From contig NZ_NWTG01000003.1 of NCBI RefSeq assembly GCF_002532045.1, forward strand, positions 372,001 through 436,000: a stretch of DNA of 64,000 nt. Direction: 5' to 3'. A program made the position numbers and the translations under genes. This document shows positions 1 through 9,664 of this stretch, piece after piece. This stretch comes from Bradyrhizobium sp. C9 (GTDB lineage: Bacteria > Pseudomonadota > Alphaproteobacteria > Rhizobiales > Xanthobacteraceae). Under the pieces are notes generated by a model. It worked only from the letters and a program-made list of their open reading frames with translations, had not been told where the DNA came from and made no database searches. Position 1 is the stretch's first letter. Every line of letters starts with the position of its first letter.

Positions 1-1
1 G

Positions 2-676
2 GCCTCGGTGGCGAAAAGCCCGCGCTGCGCGATCGGGCTGCATGTGACGCTGACCGCGCCGTTCCGCCCGCTGACGATGCATTTCCGTCCGCTCGACGGC
101 GACATGTTCCTGCCCTTCCCAAAACTGCTCCGCGCCGGGCTGATGCACCGGCTCGATGCCGATCTGGTCCATGCCGAAGTGCTGGCGCAGCTCGACGCCT
201 TCCACGATCTGTTCGGCCGCGTGCCCGATTTCGTCGACGGCCACCAACATGCGCAGCTGTTCCCGCAGGTGCGCGACGGCTTCCTGCGCGCCGTGAAGGA
301 GCGCGCGCCAAACGCCTGGGTGCGGCAGTGCGGACGCGAAGGTCCGCTGGCGCGCCAGCTGGCGGCGCCGAAGGCGCTGGTGCTGAACGTGCTCAGCACC
401 CAATTCCGGATCAAGGCCCAGCGGTCGGGCCTGCGCTTCAATCCGGCCTTCGCCGGCGCCTACGATTTTACACGCGGCAGCGAATTCGCCGCGCTGATGC
501 AGGGCTTCCTCGACGGCCTGCCCGAGGACGGGCTCGTGATGTGCCATCCCGGTTTCGTCGATGAAACCCTGAAGAACCTCGACCCGCTGACGACGCAGCG
601 CGAGACCGAGCACGCCTATCTTGCAGGCGACGATTTCCCCGCGCTGCTGGCCCTGAATAAAGTTACACTGGCCTGA
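2..676 (+). CDS. ChbG/YdjC-family carbohydrate deacetylase, 5'-truncated by the window
   Basis: The open frame runs from the window edge, so the true start lies upstream; the first GTG at base 8 is probably internal. The family removes acetyl groups from N-acetylated sugars with a metal-dependent fold. Visible family motifs are GLHVTLT near the start of the visible part, DGHQHAQLFP in the middle (metal-binding His residues) and CHPG near the C-terminus. The N-terminal strand with the first metal-binding aspartates is outside the window. A hopanoid-associated HpnK protein belongs to the same family, but no hopanoid gene is visible, so that name is not used. Confidence 0.8.
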   Translation, partial: ASVAKSPRCAIGLHVTLTAPFRPLTMHFRPLDGDMFLPFPKLLRAGLMHRLDADLVHAEVLAQLDAFHDLFGRVPDFVDGHQHAQLFPQVRDGFLRAVKERAPNAWVRQCGREGPLARQLAAPKALVLNVLSTQFRIKAQRSGLRFNPAFAGAYDFTRGSEFAALMQGFLDGLPEDGLVMCHPGFVDETLKNLDPLTTQRETEHAYLAGDDFPALLALNKVTLA

Positions 677-805
677 TAAGGTTCACGAAAAACCGCCGGT
701 CGGATTGTCGCATACATAAATTTAATTCTGGCCCCCACTCCTTGCGCCACAAAGCCCGTCCTACATCAGCCGCGCGCCGATTCGATCGACGCGATGGAGA
801 ACGCC

Positions 806-1654
806 ATGACACCGCAAGAACGCCAATTGATCGACGATCTCTTCGACCGCCTCGCCAAGCTGGAGAATGCCCCGCGCGACGGCGAGGCCATGTCCGCGAT
901 CATGCAAGGCCTACGTAGCGCGCCGAATGCGGTTTACACGCTGGTGCAAACCGCGCTGGTGCAGGACGAGGCGCTGAAGCGCGCCCACGACCGGATCCAG
1001 GAGCTCGAGGCCGCGGTCGGCCAGCAACAGGGTGCGCAGCAGCAGGGCGGCGGCTTCCTCGATTCGATGCGCGATGCAATCTTCGGACAGGGCCAGCAGC
1101 AGCCGCACGGCTCGGTGCCGCCGGTGCGCCCGCCGGATGTTGGCGGCAGCCGCCCGGTCTGGAACTCGGGCCAGGCGATGCAGCAGGCGGGCGGCTATGG
1201 CCAGCCGCCGCAGCAATACGGCCAGCCCCAATACGGCCAGCCCTACGGCGGCCAGCAGCCTCCGCCCTTCGGGGGCGGCGCGCCCGGCAGCGGTGGCGGC
1301 TCGTTCCTCGGCACCGCGGCTGCAGCCGCGGCCGGCGTGGTCGGCGGCGGGCTGCTGCTCTCCAGCATCCGCGGCATGATGGGTGGCGGCGGCCACCAGT
1401 CGCTGGCGGACGCCGGCGGCTTGGGCGGCTCACGTCCGTGGGGCGGCGACCAGTCGTCGAGCAACCTTGCCCGTGACGCCGGGATCAACGATGTCAATTC
1501 GTCCGGTCGCGACAGTGATTCCGGCTCGCGCGCCAGCGCGTTCGACCAGGCGCAGGCCGACCGGGACAGTGACGATGATCAAGACGCCGACGACTTCGAC
1601 AATGACGACGGCGGCTTCGATGATGGTGGCGGCGACGACAGCAACTACGCGTAA
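806..1654 (+). CDS. DUF2076 domain-containing protein
   Basis: A 282-residue protein of unknown function. The N-terminus MTPQERQLIDDLFDRL is the hallmark of the DUF2076 family, and the ATG at 806 follows GGAGA at 796-800, so it is preferred over the ATG at 794. After a helical N-terminal part (about residues 1-90) comes a Gln/Pro/Gly/Tyr-rich stretch with short GQPQYGQPYG-like repeats. A small Ala/Gly-rich hydrophobic segment follows near residues 168-190, then a Gly/Ser region and a strongly acidic Asp-rich tail. The hydrophobic segment could insert in or touch the membrane. Role unknown; family assignment fairly sure. Confidence 0.8.
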   Translation: MTPQERQLIDDLFDRLAKLENAPRDGEAMSAIMQGLRSAPNAVYTLVQTALVQDEALKRAHDRIQELEAAVGQQQGAQQQGGGFLDSMRDAIFGQGQQQPHGSVPPVRPPDVGGSRPVWNSGQAMQQAGGYGQPPQQYGQPQYGQPYGGQQPPPFGGGAPGSGGGSFLGTAAAAAAGVVGGGLLLSSIRGMMGGGGHQSLADAGGLGGSRPWGGDQSSSNLARDAGINDVNSSGRDSDSGSRASAFDQAQADRDSDDDQDADDFDNDDGGFDDGGGDDSNYA

Positions 1655-1677
1655 GCGTATGCATGTCGCCTGAACGC

Positions 1678-1706
1678 AAACGGCCGCTCCATCGAGCGGC
1701 CGTTTT
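1678..1706. terminator. Rho-independent terminator, probably bidirectional
   Basis: An 11-bp perfect stem (AAACGGCCGCT at 1678-1688 with its complement at 1695-1705), a six-base loop and T residues on one side and A residues on the other. It lies between the convergent DUF2076 and L,D-transpeptidase genes and could serve both. Confidence 0.75.
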
Positions 1707-1712
1707 GATTCC

Positions 1713-1738
1713 GTCGTCCCGGCGAAAGCCGGGACGAC
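1713..1738. repeat. Short palindromic repeat (REP-like)
   Basis: An 11-bp perfect inverted repeat (GTCGTCCCGGC at 1713-1723, complement at 1728-1738) with a GAAA loop, just after the terminator. Sequences of this form are common between genes in Bradyrhizobium and Rhodopseudomonas (recalled, not searched). Confidence 0.55.
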
Positions 1739-1771
1739 ACCGTCTTTGGGGCAGTTGCTTCAAAACCAATC

Positions 1772-2581
1772 TTACATCACGACGACCTTGGCGCCGACAT
1801 TGACGCGGCCGTAGAGGTCGATCACGTCCTCGTTGCGCATCCGGATGCAGCCGGACGAGACGTTGGTGCCGATCGTCCAGGGCTCGTTGGAGCCGTGGAT
1901 GCGGTAGAGCGAGGAGCCGAGATACATCGCGCGGGCGCCGAGCGGATTCTCCGGGCCGCCTTCCATGTGCCGCGGCAGATCGGGACGGCGCGCCAGCATT
2001 TCCGGCGGCGGGGTCCAGGCCGGCCATTCCTTCTTAGCCGAGATCGTCTTGACGCCGGCCCAGGTGAAGCCGGGGCGTCCGACGCCGATGCCGTAGCGCA
2101 GCGCGCGGCCGTCGCCCTGCACCAGATAGAGGAACTTGTTCGGCGTATCGACGACGATGGTGCCGGCGCCTTCCTTGCCGCTGTAATCGACCAGCTGCTT
2201 CTCATATCGGGGATCGAACGGACGCTGCGTCGGATCGCCCGCGGCCTCTTCCTGCTGGCGGATCATCTGCTGCTGCGGATCCATCGGCGGCAGCCCCTGG
2301 CGGTTGCCGTAATAGCCAGGCTGCTGCTGATACATCGGCTCTCGCGAATAACCCTGCGACGACGGCGCATCGCCGAACAGGAATTCGATGAAGCCGCCGC
2401 CCATGTTGGAGCGTTGCGGCTGCACATAGGCGGTGCGCATCGGCGGCTGCGGCGCGCCCTGATTGGCGTAGATCACGGTGGGCTCGGGCTGAGCCGATGC
2501 GTCGATCGCCATGGCATAATGGGGAACGGCAACAAGCGAAGAAGCGCCGGCGAGCAGCGCAAGCGTGGTTTTCCTGAACAT
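1772..2581 (-). CDS. L,D-transpeptidase (YkuD/ErfK family), exported
   Basis: A 269-residue periplasmic enzyme expected to cross-link or anchor peptidoglycan through 3-3 or protein links. It starts with MFRKTTLALLAGASS, a Sec-type signal peptide ending near AMA at residue 25. A Gln/Pro-rich linker (about 30-130) leads to the YkuD domain. The catalytic signature is clear: HG at 229-230 and SSGCIRM, with the nucleophile Cys245. The ATG at 2581 is chosen because it starts the signal peptide; a longer in-frame reading to 2674 would put 31 non-hydrophobic residues in front. Paralogs are common in rhizobia. Confidence 0.9.
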   Translation of the reverse strand: MFRKTTLALLAGASSLVAVPHYAMAIDASAQPEPTVIYANQGAPQPPMRTAYVQPQRSNMGGGFIEFLFGDAPSSQGYSREPMYQQQPGYYGNRQGLPPMDPQQQMIRQQEEAAGDPTQRPFDPRYEKQLVDYSGKEGAGTIVVDTPNKFLYLVQGDGRALRYGIGVGRPGFTWAGVKTISAKKEWPAWTPPPEMLARRPDLPRHMEGGPENPLGARAMYLGSSLYRIHGSNEPWTIGTNVSSGCIRMRNEDVIDLYGRVNVGAKVVVM

Positions 2582-2891
2582 CGACGTACTCTGTACTGGT
2601 TTCGTCGTGACGAGTGACGTGGACGGAGCGCACAAGCCCCGTTGCACGTGGTCAATAAGCAATGAAAACCGCATCGGTTTGGTAAACGGAATCGCGGTTT
2701 GGATTCACCACGTCGGCAATGCAGCGCGGTTTTCCCTGACAGCGTTTATTTTGCGTGAACGCCGCGGCGACATGGTTAATCGCCGGTATCGCTGCGGTTG
2801 CGCGCGCGCGGCGCAAACTGTTCCCGCGTGAACCTGACGTTAAATCACCTCTCGCTAGAACGGACGGCAGTGAAGGGGCGGGAATGAAATC
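2582..2891. other. Intergenic region between divergent genes
   Basis: About 310 bases between the L,D-transpeptidase (minus) and the CheZ-like gene (plus). It must hold the promoters for both, but no convincing -35/-10 pair stands out. A TTGCGC...GCGCAA dyad lies near 2798-2816. No gene seen. Confidence 0.4.
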
Positions 2892-3668
2892 ATGTCAGTG
2901 AAGCGTAAGCGTTTTCGTGTCGAGCAGGCCATGGGCGAAGTCGTGATGCCGGAGCCGGAAGTTGCCGGCGGTGCCGACCTCGGTCCGATGCATCGGGAGA
3001 TCATGTCAGAGCTTCGCTCGATCCGCGCCCAGATGGCCGCGACACCCGCGCAGCGCACCGGCGACAGCGTCGATGCCGCCGTCGCCCGCGAAGTCGCCGA
3101 GACGCACGCGCTGCTCGAGACCTACCGCGCGCAGGTCGAACAGTGCGAGAAGCTCAAGGTCGAGCTCGACCTGATCCACGACGCGATCAGCCGCACCAAG
3201 CGCGAGATCGCCGTGCTGCACGGCAAGAGCTTCAACGGCGAGGAGATGGCCAAGGTCAATGGCGAACTCGGCGCCGTGGTCGGCGGCACCGAACAGGCCA
3301 CCCAGCAGATCCTCGAGGCGGTGGAGGCGATCGACCAGGCCGCGACCGCGCTCGCCAACAACGTGACGCCCGACCAGCAGAAGCGGCTCAGCGAAGATAT
3401 TCAGGAGCGCGTGGTCTCGATCTTCGAGGCCTGCAACTTCCAGGACCTCACCGGCCAGCGCATCAGCAAGGTGATGCAGACGATGAAGTTCATCGAACAG
3501 CACATCAACGAGATGATGAACATCTGGGGCGGCGTCGACGCCATCAAGACCCATGTCCCGCCGATCGTCGACACCCGCGAGGGCGATGCCCGCCTGCTCA
3601 ACGGCCCGAAGCTCGACGGCGACGCCGGCCACGCCTCGCAGGACGACATCGACGCGATGTTCAACTGA
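2892..3668 (+). CDS. cheZ: CheZ-type protein phosphatase
   Basis: A 258-residue, mainly helical protein. CheZ speeds removal of phosphate from CheY and so ends a flagellar motor signal. The signature FQDLTGQRI at 183-191 aligns with the active-site helix of E. coli CheZ, so Asp185 and Gln189 would match its Asp143 and catalytic Gln147. The last residues, QDDIDAMFN, resemble the short acidic C-terminal helix by which CheZ docks CheY. Long amphipathic helices between residues 65 and 210 fit the four-helix hairpin. No other chemotaxis gene is in the window, so it stands alone and its partner is unknown. Confidence 0.8.
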   Translation: MSVKRKRFRVEQAMGEVVMPEPEVAGGADLGPMHREIMSELRSIRAQMAATPAQRTGDSVDAAVAREVAETHALLETYRAQVEQCEKLKVELDLIHDAISRTKREIAVLHGKSFNGEEMAKVNGELGAVVGGTEQATQQILEAVEAIDQAATALANNVTPDQQKRLSEDIQERVVSIFEACNFQDLTGQRISKVMQTMKFIEQHINEMMNIWGGVDAIKTHVPPIVDTREGDARLLNGPKLDGDAGHASQDDIDAMFN

Positions 3669-3690
3669 ACGATCGCATTGGCAGAATACA

Positions 3691-3720
3691 AAACGCCGGC
3701 CTCGAAGGCCGGCGTTTTTG
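3691..3720 (+). terminator. Rho-independent terminator of the CheZ-like gene
   Basis: A 12-bp perfect stem (AAAACGCCGGCC at 3691-3702, complement at 3708-3719) with a short loop and a T run, 22 bases after the stop codon. Confidence 0.85.
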
Positions 3721-3743
3721 TTTGTTCCATCGATGGTCTCTCT

Positions 3744-3900
3744 ACCCTTCTCTCCTGGTGGGAGAAGGTGGCGCGCAAAGCGCGCCGGATGAGGGGTTTC
3801 TATCCGCGGACACACGTCTAAGAGACTCACCCGCGGAGAGAGACCCCTCACCCGGATTGCATCTGGCGATGCAATCCGACCTCTCCCACAAGGGGAGAGG
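3744..3900. repeat. Intergenic mosaic repeat, copy A
   Basis: A structured element of about 157 bases. It begins with a GGGAGAAGGTGGCGCGC-like block, carries GCGCGCCGGATGAGGGGT and an ACCCCTCACCCGG block, and ends in CTCTCCCACAAGGGGAGAGG. Its ends are roughly inverted copies of each other. Copy B at 5133-5263 has the same order of blocks. Elements like this are common in Bradyrhizobium (recalled). It carries no gene. Confidence 0.7.
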
Positions 3901-3948
3901 TGTACTGCCGACGTGGCTTGAGGGTGGACTGAAATTCAGGCTTCGCCG

Positions 3949-4467
3949 TCACGCCCTCGGGGCGCAGCGGACGTAGACCATGTTGCCGTAGCGGGTGGCG
4001 GCGTCCTTGTCGACGAAGCGGGTGATCATGACCCGGCCGTCGAACGAGATGATCTCGCGGTCCTGCTCGCCGGGCACCGGTCCGGGCGGGCCGATATAGT
4101 TCTTGCCGCTCGGGGACCCCTTCAGCCGCAGTTCCTGCGGGGTTGCCTGGTCGGCCAGATGCATGACCACGCCGCCGTTCTGGCCGGCGCCGATTACGTA
4201 AGGCTGCTTGCACTGGCCGCGCGCGGCGGCCTCGGTGCGGGCGCGGTCGGCGGGATTCTGGAACGAGGCGAGGCCCCAGCGGCCGACGATCTCGTCGGCG
4301 CGGATGCTCGCCGGCATCTCCGGAGCCACCCCCGGCTCGACCGGCCCCGGCTCGGGGTTCGACGACAGCGACGGCAGGCTCATGCTGCCGCACGCCCCCA
4401 AAAGTGTCGTCAGCGCCGAGACAGCCGCGAACCGTGCGACCAATCGCGCGTTGAGTGACCTGATCAT
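3949..4467 (-). CDS. Putative outer-membrane lipoprotein of unknown function
   Basis: A 172-residue protein with a clear lipoprotein signal: MIRSLNARLVARFAAVSALT followed by a lipobox LGAC at about residues 23-26. The mature part is Pro/Glu-rich for 20 residues, then has ADEIVGRWGLASF, which suggests a small barrel-like domain of the AprI/lipocalin-like kind (weak). The ATG at 4467 sits six bases after a GGGGG ribosome-binding site; a frame start at 4536 lacks a signal. It ends near repeat copy A and is divergent from groES. No known role. Confidence 0.65.
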   Translation of the reverse strand: MIRSLNARLVARFAAVSALTTLLGACGSMSLPSLSSNPEPGPVEPGVAPEMPASIRADEIVGRWGLASFQNPADRARTEAAARGQCKQPYVIGAGQNGGVVMHLADQATPQELRLKGSPSGKNYIGPPGPVPGEQDREIISFDGRVMITRFVDKDAATRYGNMVYVRCAPRA

Positions 4468-4624
4468 ATGCATCCCCCGAACTATCTCCCGGCCGCACCC
4501 GTCCTGCAGCCAAGCGTAAAACTTAAGGCGGAGCAATGACGTCTGACAAAATTACGTCATCGCTACGATTTGGTTTCCGGTCCACCATCCTATATTGGCC
4601 TCACCAAGGCCTTAACCCGTTTGC

Positions 4625-4653
4625 TTGACAGAAACTGCGCCAAGCCATATTTC
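4625..4653 (+). promoter_or_regulatory. Sigma-70-like promoter of groES-groEL
   Basis: TTGACA at 4625-4630, a 17-base spacer, and TATTTC at 4648-4653. The predicted transcription start falls near 4660, directly in front of the CIRCE element. This is the usual layout of HrcA-controlled chaperonin operons. Confidence 0.8.
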
Positions 4654-4664
4654 CCGGCGCACAA

Positions 4665-4691
4665 TTAGCACTCTTGCTCCACGATTGCTAA
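4665..4691 (+). promoter_or_regulatory. CIRCE operator (HrcA-binding site)
   Basis: TTAGCACTC (4665-4673), nine bases, then GATTGCTAA (4683-4691). The CIRCE consensus is TTAGCACTC-N9-GAGTGCTAA, so the left arm is perfect and the right arm has two changes. HrcA binds it to repress groESL until heat shock. Confidence 0.92.
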
Positions 4692-4786
4692 ATGCGCCGG
4701 GCGTCCTGCCTGGCGCCGACCGGACCGGCATTCAACGCCGGTCTCGATGAACCGGACCTGAAACCGAGCCTCCAAGAGGGAACGTC

Positions 4787-5083
4787 ATGGCTAAATCCAC
4801 CTTCCGCCCACTGCATGACCGCGTCGTGGTCAAGCGTATCGATGCCGAGGAGAAGTCCAAGGGCGGCATCATCATTCCGGACTCGGCCAAGGAGAAGCCG
4901 TCCCAGGGCGAGATCGTCGCCGTCGGCCCGGGTGGCCGCGACGAGGCCGGCAAGCTGATCCCGATCGACCTCAAGGTCGGCGACCGCGTGCTGTTCGGCA
5001 AATGGTCGGGCACCGAGGTCAAGCTAGACAACCAGGAGCTCCTGATCATGAAGGAGTCCGACATCATGGGCGTGCTGGCGTAA
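4787..5083 (+). CDS. groES: Co-chaperonin GroES (Cpn10)
   Basis: A 98-residue lid protein of the GroEL folding chamber. The N-terminus [12 protein letters not shown], the mobile-loop region with [22 protein letters not shown], and the C-terminal [14 protein letters not shown] are textbook GroES. A GAGGGAA ribosome-binding site precedes the ATG. It is the first gene of a two-gene operon with groEL, controlled by CIRCE. Bradyrhizobium species carry several groESL copies under different controls, so this is one of them and a copy number should not be assigned from sequence alone. Confidence 0.97.
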   Translation: MAKSTFRPLHDRVVVKRIDAEEKSKGGIIIPDSAKEKPSQGEIVAVGPGGRDEAGKLIPIDLKVGDRVLFGKWSGTEVKLDNQELLIMKESDIMGVLA

Positions 5084-6973
<1,890 letters not shown>

Positions 6974-7000
6974 GCTCCCGCCACATCCGCATCGAGATCG

Positions 7001-7029
7001 AAGGCCGCCTCCGGGCGGCCTTCTTTTTT
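7001..7029 (+). terminator. Rho-independent terminator of groESL
   Basis: A 9-bp stem (AAGGCCGCC at 7001-7009, complement at 7014-7022) with a four-base loop and a T run ending at 7029, 28 bases after the groEL stop. Confidence 0.88.
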
Positions 7030-7065
7030 GCGATTTGATGACGATCAGGATGTAAGGATCATCGC

Positions 7066-7350
7066 ATGTCCCGCGACGCCAGATCACTGACGACAACGCT
7101 CGTGCTGTTCTACGGGATCGGCACGGTCCTCGCGCTAGGCGCTTATGCGTTGGACAGGGTCGACGATTTCGCTGTCATTTTGACGTTGTGGTCCAAGCAA
7201 ACGTTAACGTCCGTCGTCCTAGGCGCGGGATACTACCTCTATTGCGTCATTGCTAGTTCGACCGGCCATCGTCCGAAAGCGCCGTTGCGATCTCTAAACA
7301 TATCCTTTCTGACTGCGCTTGCCACGCTCGGCATTCTGATGGTGATCTAG
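7066..7350 (+). CDS. Small integral membrane protein of unknown function
   Basis: A 94-residue protein with three hydrophobic segments (about residues 9-27, 34-62 and 76-94). An AAGGA ribosome-binding site at 7053-7057 precedes the ATG. Base composition is less GC-rich than its neighbours, which may point to a recent arrival. It lies just after the groEL terminator and is probably transcribed on its own. No family recognised. Confidence 0.55.
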   Translation: MSRDARSLTTTLVLFYGIGTVLALGAYALDRVDDFAVILTLWSKQTLTSVVLGAGYYLYCVIASSTGHRPKAPLRSLNISFLTALATLGILMVI

Positions 7351-7397
7351 GGTTGGGCGACCCTTGACTGCGACGAGGCCATAAGTCCGACAGCCGC

Positions 7398-7766
7398 CTA
7401 AGCCACGCAAATGTCTGCCACCGCCACCTTCTGGAACAGATGCGGCGACGCCACCGCCGAGTCCGGATAGGCCGAAAGCTTGGCCCTGAACTCGGGGTTC
7501 GCAAAAGCAGCCCGGAACGCCGCGGTCGATTCCCACACCGCGTAATTCAGATAGGCCGGGCTGTCGCCGAGTGCGCGGTGCAGCTGAGTCGAGATGAAGC
7601 CGGCCTGCCGCTTCATGATGGCGGCGTCGGCCTGCCAGGCCTTCAGGAAGGTGTCCTCATCGGCCGCATCGAGCGTGAAGACGTTGATGAGCACGACATT
7701 GGTCACCTCGACCGCGAGCTGGCGGTCGATCGGGAATGCGGGGTCGAGGGGGCGCATCTGCGGCAT
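7398..7766 (-). CDS. Antibiotic-biosynthesis-monooxygenase-like (ABM) domain protein
   Basis: A 122-residue single-domain protein with the ferredoxin-like ABM pattern: a first strand VTNVVLINVFTLD, helix DEDTFLKAWQADAAIMKRQAGFIS, the strand-turn YLNYAVWESTAAFRAAF and a last helix. Members are cofactor-free oxygenases, haem-degrading enzymes or stress proteins; the substrate cannot be told. GGAG precedes the ATG. It is divergent from a MarR regulator and shares its palindromic operator, so that regulator probably controls it. Confidence 0.75.
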   Translation of the reverse strand: MPQMRPLDPAFPIDRQLAVEVTNVVLINVFTLDAADEDTFLKAWQADAAIMKRQAGFISTQLHRALGDSPAYLNYAVWESTAAFRAAFANPEFRAKLSAYPDSAVASPHLFQKVAVADICVA

Positions 7767-7826
7767 GGCTGGCTCCGTTAATATGGTGCTATGATGTCAT
7801 TTCGATCTGATGGATACATATGATAT

Positions 7827-7844
7827 TTGACATCATGATGTCAA
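7827..7844. promoter_or_regulatory. 18-bp perfect palindrome, probable MarR operator
   Basis: TTGACATCA followed by its exact complement TGATGTCAA, centred between the divergent ABM gene and marR-type gene. A related half-site, ATGATGTCA, lies at 7791-7799. Size and place fit a MarR-family operator controlling both promoters; binding is inferred. Confidence 0.7.
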
Positions 7845-7863
7845 TATCAACTTATGGTGACAA

Positions 7864-8340
7864 ATGCCGCAAACCAAGCGAACGCCGGCCGGCGAAGCCC
7901 TGAGCGAGCTGATTCTCGACCTGTTCAGGCTCAACAGCCTGCTGTTCACCGCCGGCGACCGGATGGTGGCCGGACTTGGCCTGACCAGCGCGCGCTGGCA
8001 GATTCTCGGCGCCATCGTCGCCTCTGAGCGCGCGCAGCCGGTCGCGTGGCTCGCGCGCGACCTCGGCGCCGCCAGGCAGAACGTGCAGCGGATCGTCAAC
8101 GACCTGCAACGGGACGGGCTCGTCACCTTCGAGACCAATCCGCATCATCGCCGCGCCCAGCTCGTCGTGCTGACCGAGAAGGGGCGGCAAAGCTTCGACG
8201 CGGCGATGCGCCTGCAGCTGCCCTGGGTGAACGGCCTTTCCGACGGGCTGTCGATCAAGGACCTCGAAGCCACCGGCCGCGTCGTGAGCACGCTGCGCGG
8301 CAGGCTGGAGAGCAGCCAGGAACCTGACGACCGTGCATGA
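7864..8340 (+). CDS. MarR-family transcriptional regulator
   Basis: A 158-residue winged-helix repressor. The recognition region reads LARDLGAARQNVQRIVNDLQRDG (about residues 62-84), followed by the wing with NPHHRRAQLVVLTEKG, both typical of MarR proteins. The dimerising helices are at the ends. It starts 19 bases after the palindrome at 7827-7844 and probably represses itself and the ABM gene until a small ligand (often a phenolic or oxidant) binds. Confidence 0.88.
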   Translation: MPQTKRTPAGEALSELILDLFRLNSLLFTAGDRMVAGLGLTSARWQILGAIVASERAQPVAWLARDLGAARQNVQRIVNDLQRDGLVTFETNPHHRRAQLVVLTEKGRQSFDAAMRLQLPWVNGLSDGLSIKDLEATGRVVSTLRGRLESSQEPDDRA

Positions 8341-8356
8341 CGGCGATTCTGCAAGC

Positions 8357-8382
8357 GCCGCCGTTAGGCGGCCTTCTTTTTT
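8357..8382 (+). terminator. Rho-independent terminator of the MarR gene
   Basis: A 6-bp GC stem (GCCGCC at 8357-8362, GGCGGC at 8367-8372), a GTTA loop and a T-rich run to 8382. Confidence 0.75.
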
Positions 8383-8446
8383 GGCCAATGACACGGAGGT
8401 TTGCTAGTTACGACGGAACCGATTCTGCCCTTCGAGGACTTATCGT

Positions 8447-9646
8447 ATGCGCGCGCTCCCGCTCCTGCTGCTCGGTCTTGCCGTCGTCTCGGCACCTGCC
8501 CTCGCCCAGATGAAGCTGCAAACGAAGCCCGCGCCGACGGGCGGCCCCGAGACGCGCTACTTCACCGCGATCGACGGCCTGATGGACGGCAATGCCGACG
8601 TGGTGCTGAAGGAAACCCGCCAGGGCAAGACCGTGACCGCGGCGGTGCTCGACGTCTGCTATCCCGCCGACAAGAGTTCCGACCGCAAGGACCGCTTCGT
8701 CGCCAACCTGACCATCAACGGCCAGACGCTCTACGGCACCACCACGAGCGTCGCCGACAAGCAGCCGATCACGATCAAGCTGAACCGCAAGCAGACCGGC
8801 GACAGTTTTGAGTTCCGCGGCCAGATCACGATCGGCCAGACCGTCACCGAGGTGGCATCGACGGACAATTCCGATCTCAGCGAGAAGGAATTCCAGGACA
8901 ACCAGGCCACCGAGGACGGCATCACGCCGCAGCCGAAGGATTTTACCGACGTCTCACCGGAATCGATCGGGGTGCGGGTGAAGCTCGACGCGGCGGCCGA
9001 TTTCCTCAAGAGCCTGAAGGGCGAGGCCGCCGAGATCGGCACCTCCAGCCTCGCGGTGACCTGCGACGCGATGCGCTCCGGCGAGCAGACCCTCAACCTC
9101 ACCGTCGATCCCGAGCACGCCGGCGCGCTGCTCGCCAAGGCGAAATCAGCGCCCGGCGTGACGGCGGCCGGCTGGACCAGCGGCGTGGTCGAGATGGATC
9201 GCACCATCCGTTTCGCGGCCGCCGACTGGCGCGACGGCGACAAGATCAACAAGGACAAGCTCGCGACTGCGATCGCGGGCGTGCTGGCGAAGACGCTTGC
9301 CGCAAAGCCCGCCTCTGCGACCTGGAACGCGAACACCGGCAAGCTCAAGCTGGTGCTGAAGCGGCCCAGCGCGATCTATCCTGCGCTCGGCCTCACCCAG
9401 AACTACGAAGTCACTGCGCTCGTCTCGCCCGACAAGCCCGGCAGCTCCGACAGGCTGATGCTGTGGGTCTCGAGCCCCACCGTCTCGACATCGGACGACA
9501 ACGCCGGCGCCAAGCTCAATCTGTCCGACGATTCCAGCAGCGACGAAGAGGGCAGCGAGGCCAAGGACGACAACGGCGCGATCGACGCGCTACTCAAGGA
9601 GTTCAAAGGCCAGCGCTGGGACGCCGACAAGTCGGTGTGGCGCTGA
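8447..9646 (+). CDS. Exported protein of unknown function
   Basis: A 399-residue protein with a signal peptide MRALPLLLLGLAVVSAPALA cleaved near residue 20. The rest has no transmembrane segment and reads like a beta-rich periplasmic protein. It has few cysteines and an acidic Ser/Asp-rich stretch (SDDSSSDEEGSE) near residues 355-368, before a final GQRWDADKSVWR. No known domain is recognised. It lies between the MarR terminator and a small minus-strand gene, so it is probably a single-gene unit. Confidence 0.7.
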   Translation: MRALPLLLLGLAVVSAPALAQMKLQTKPAPTGGPETRYFTAIDGLMDGNADVVLKETRQGKTVTAAVLDVCYPADKSSDRKDRFVANLTINGQTLYGTTTSVADKQPITIKLNRKQTGDSFEFRGQITIGQTVTEVASTDNSDLSEKEFQDNQATEDGITPQPKDFTDVSPESIGVRVKLDAAADFLKSLKGEAAEIGTSSLAVTCDAMRSGEQTLNLTVDPEHAGALLAKAKSAPGVTAAGWTSGVVEMDRTIRFAAADWRDGDKINKDKLATAIAGVLAKTLAAKPASATWNANTGKLKLVLKRPSAIYPALGLTQNYEVTALVSPDKPGSSDRLMLWVSSPTVSTSDDNAGAKLNLSDDSSSDEEGSEAKDDNGAIDALLKEFKGQRWDADKSVWR

Positions 9647-9664
9647 AGTAGGCGCGACACTGAT

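Noticed and set aside
2..676. Naming the first gene hpnK
   Set aside because: HpnK belongs to the same family, but no hopanoid gene is visible and the N-terminus is missing, so only the family is given.
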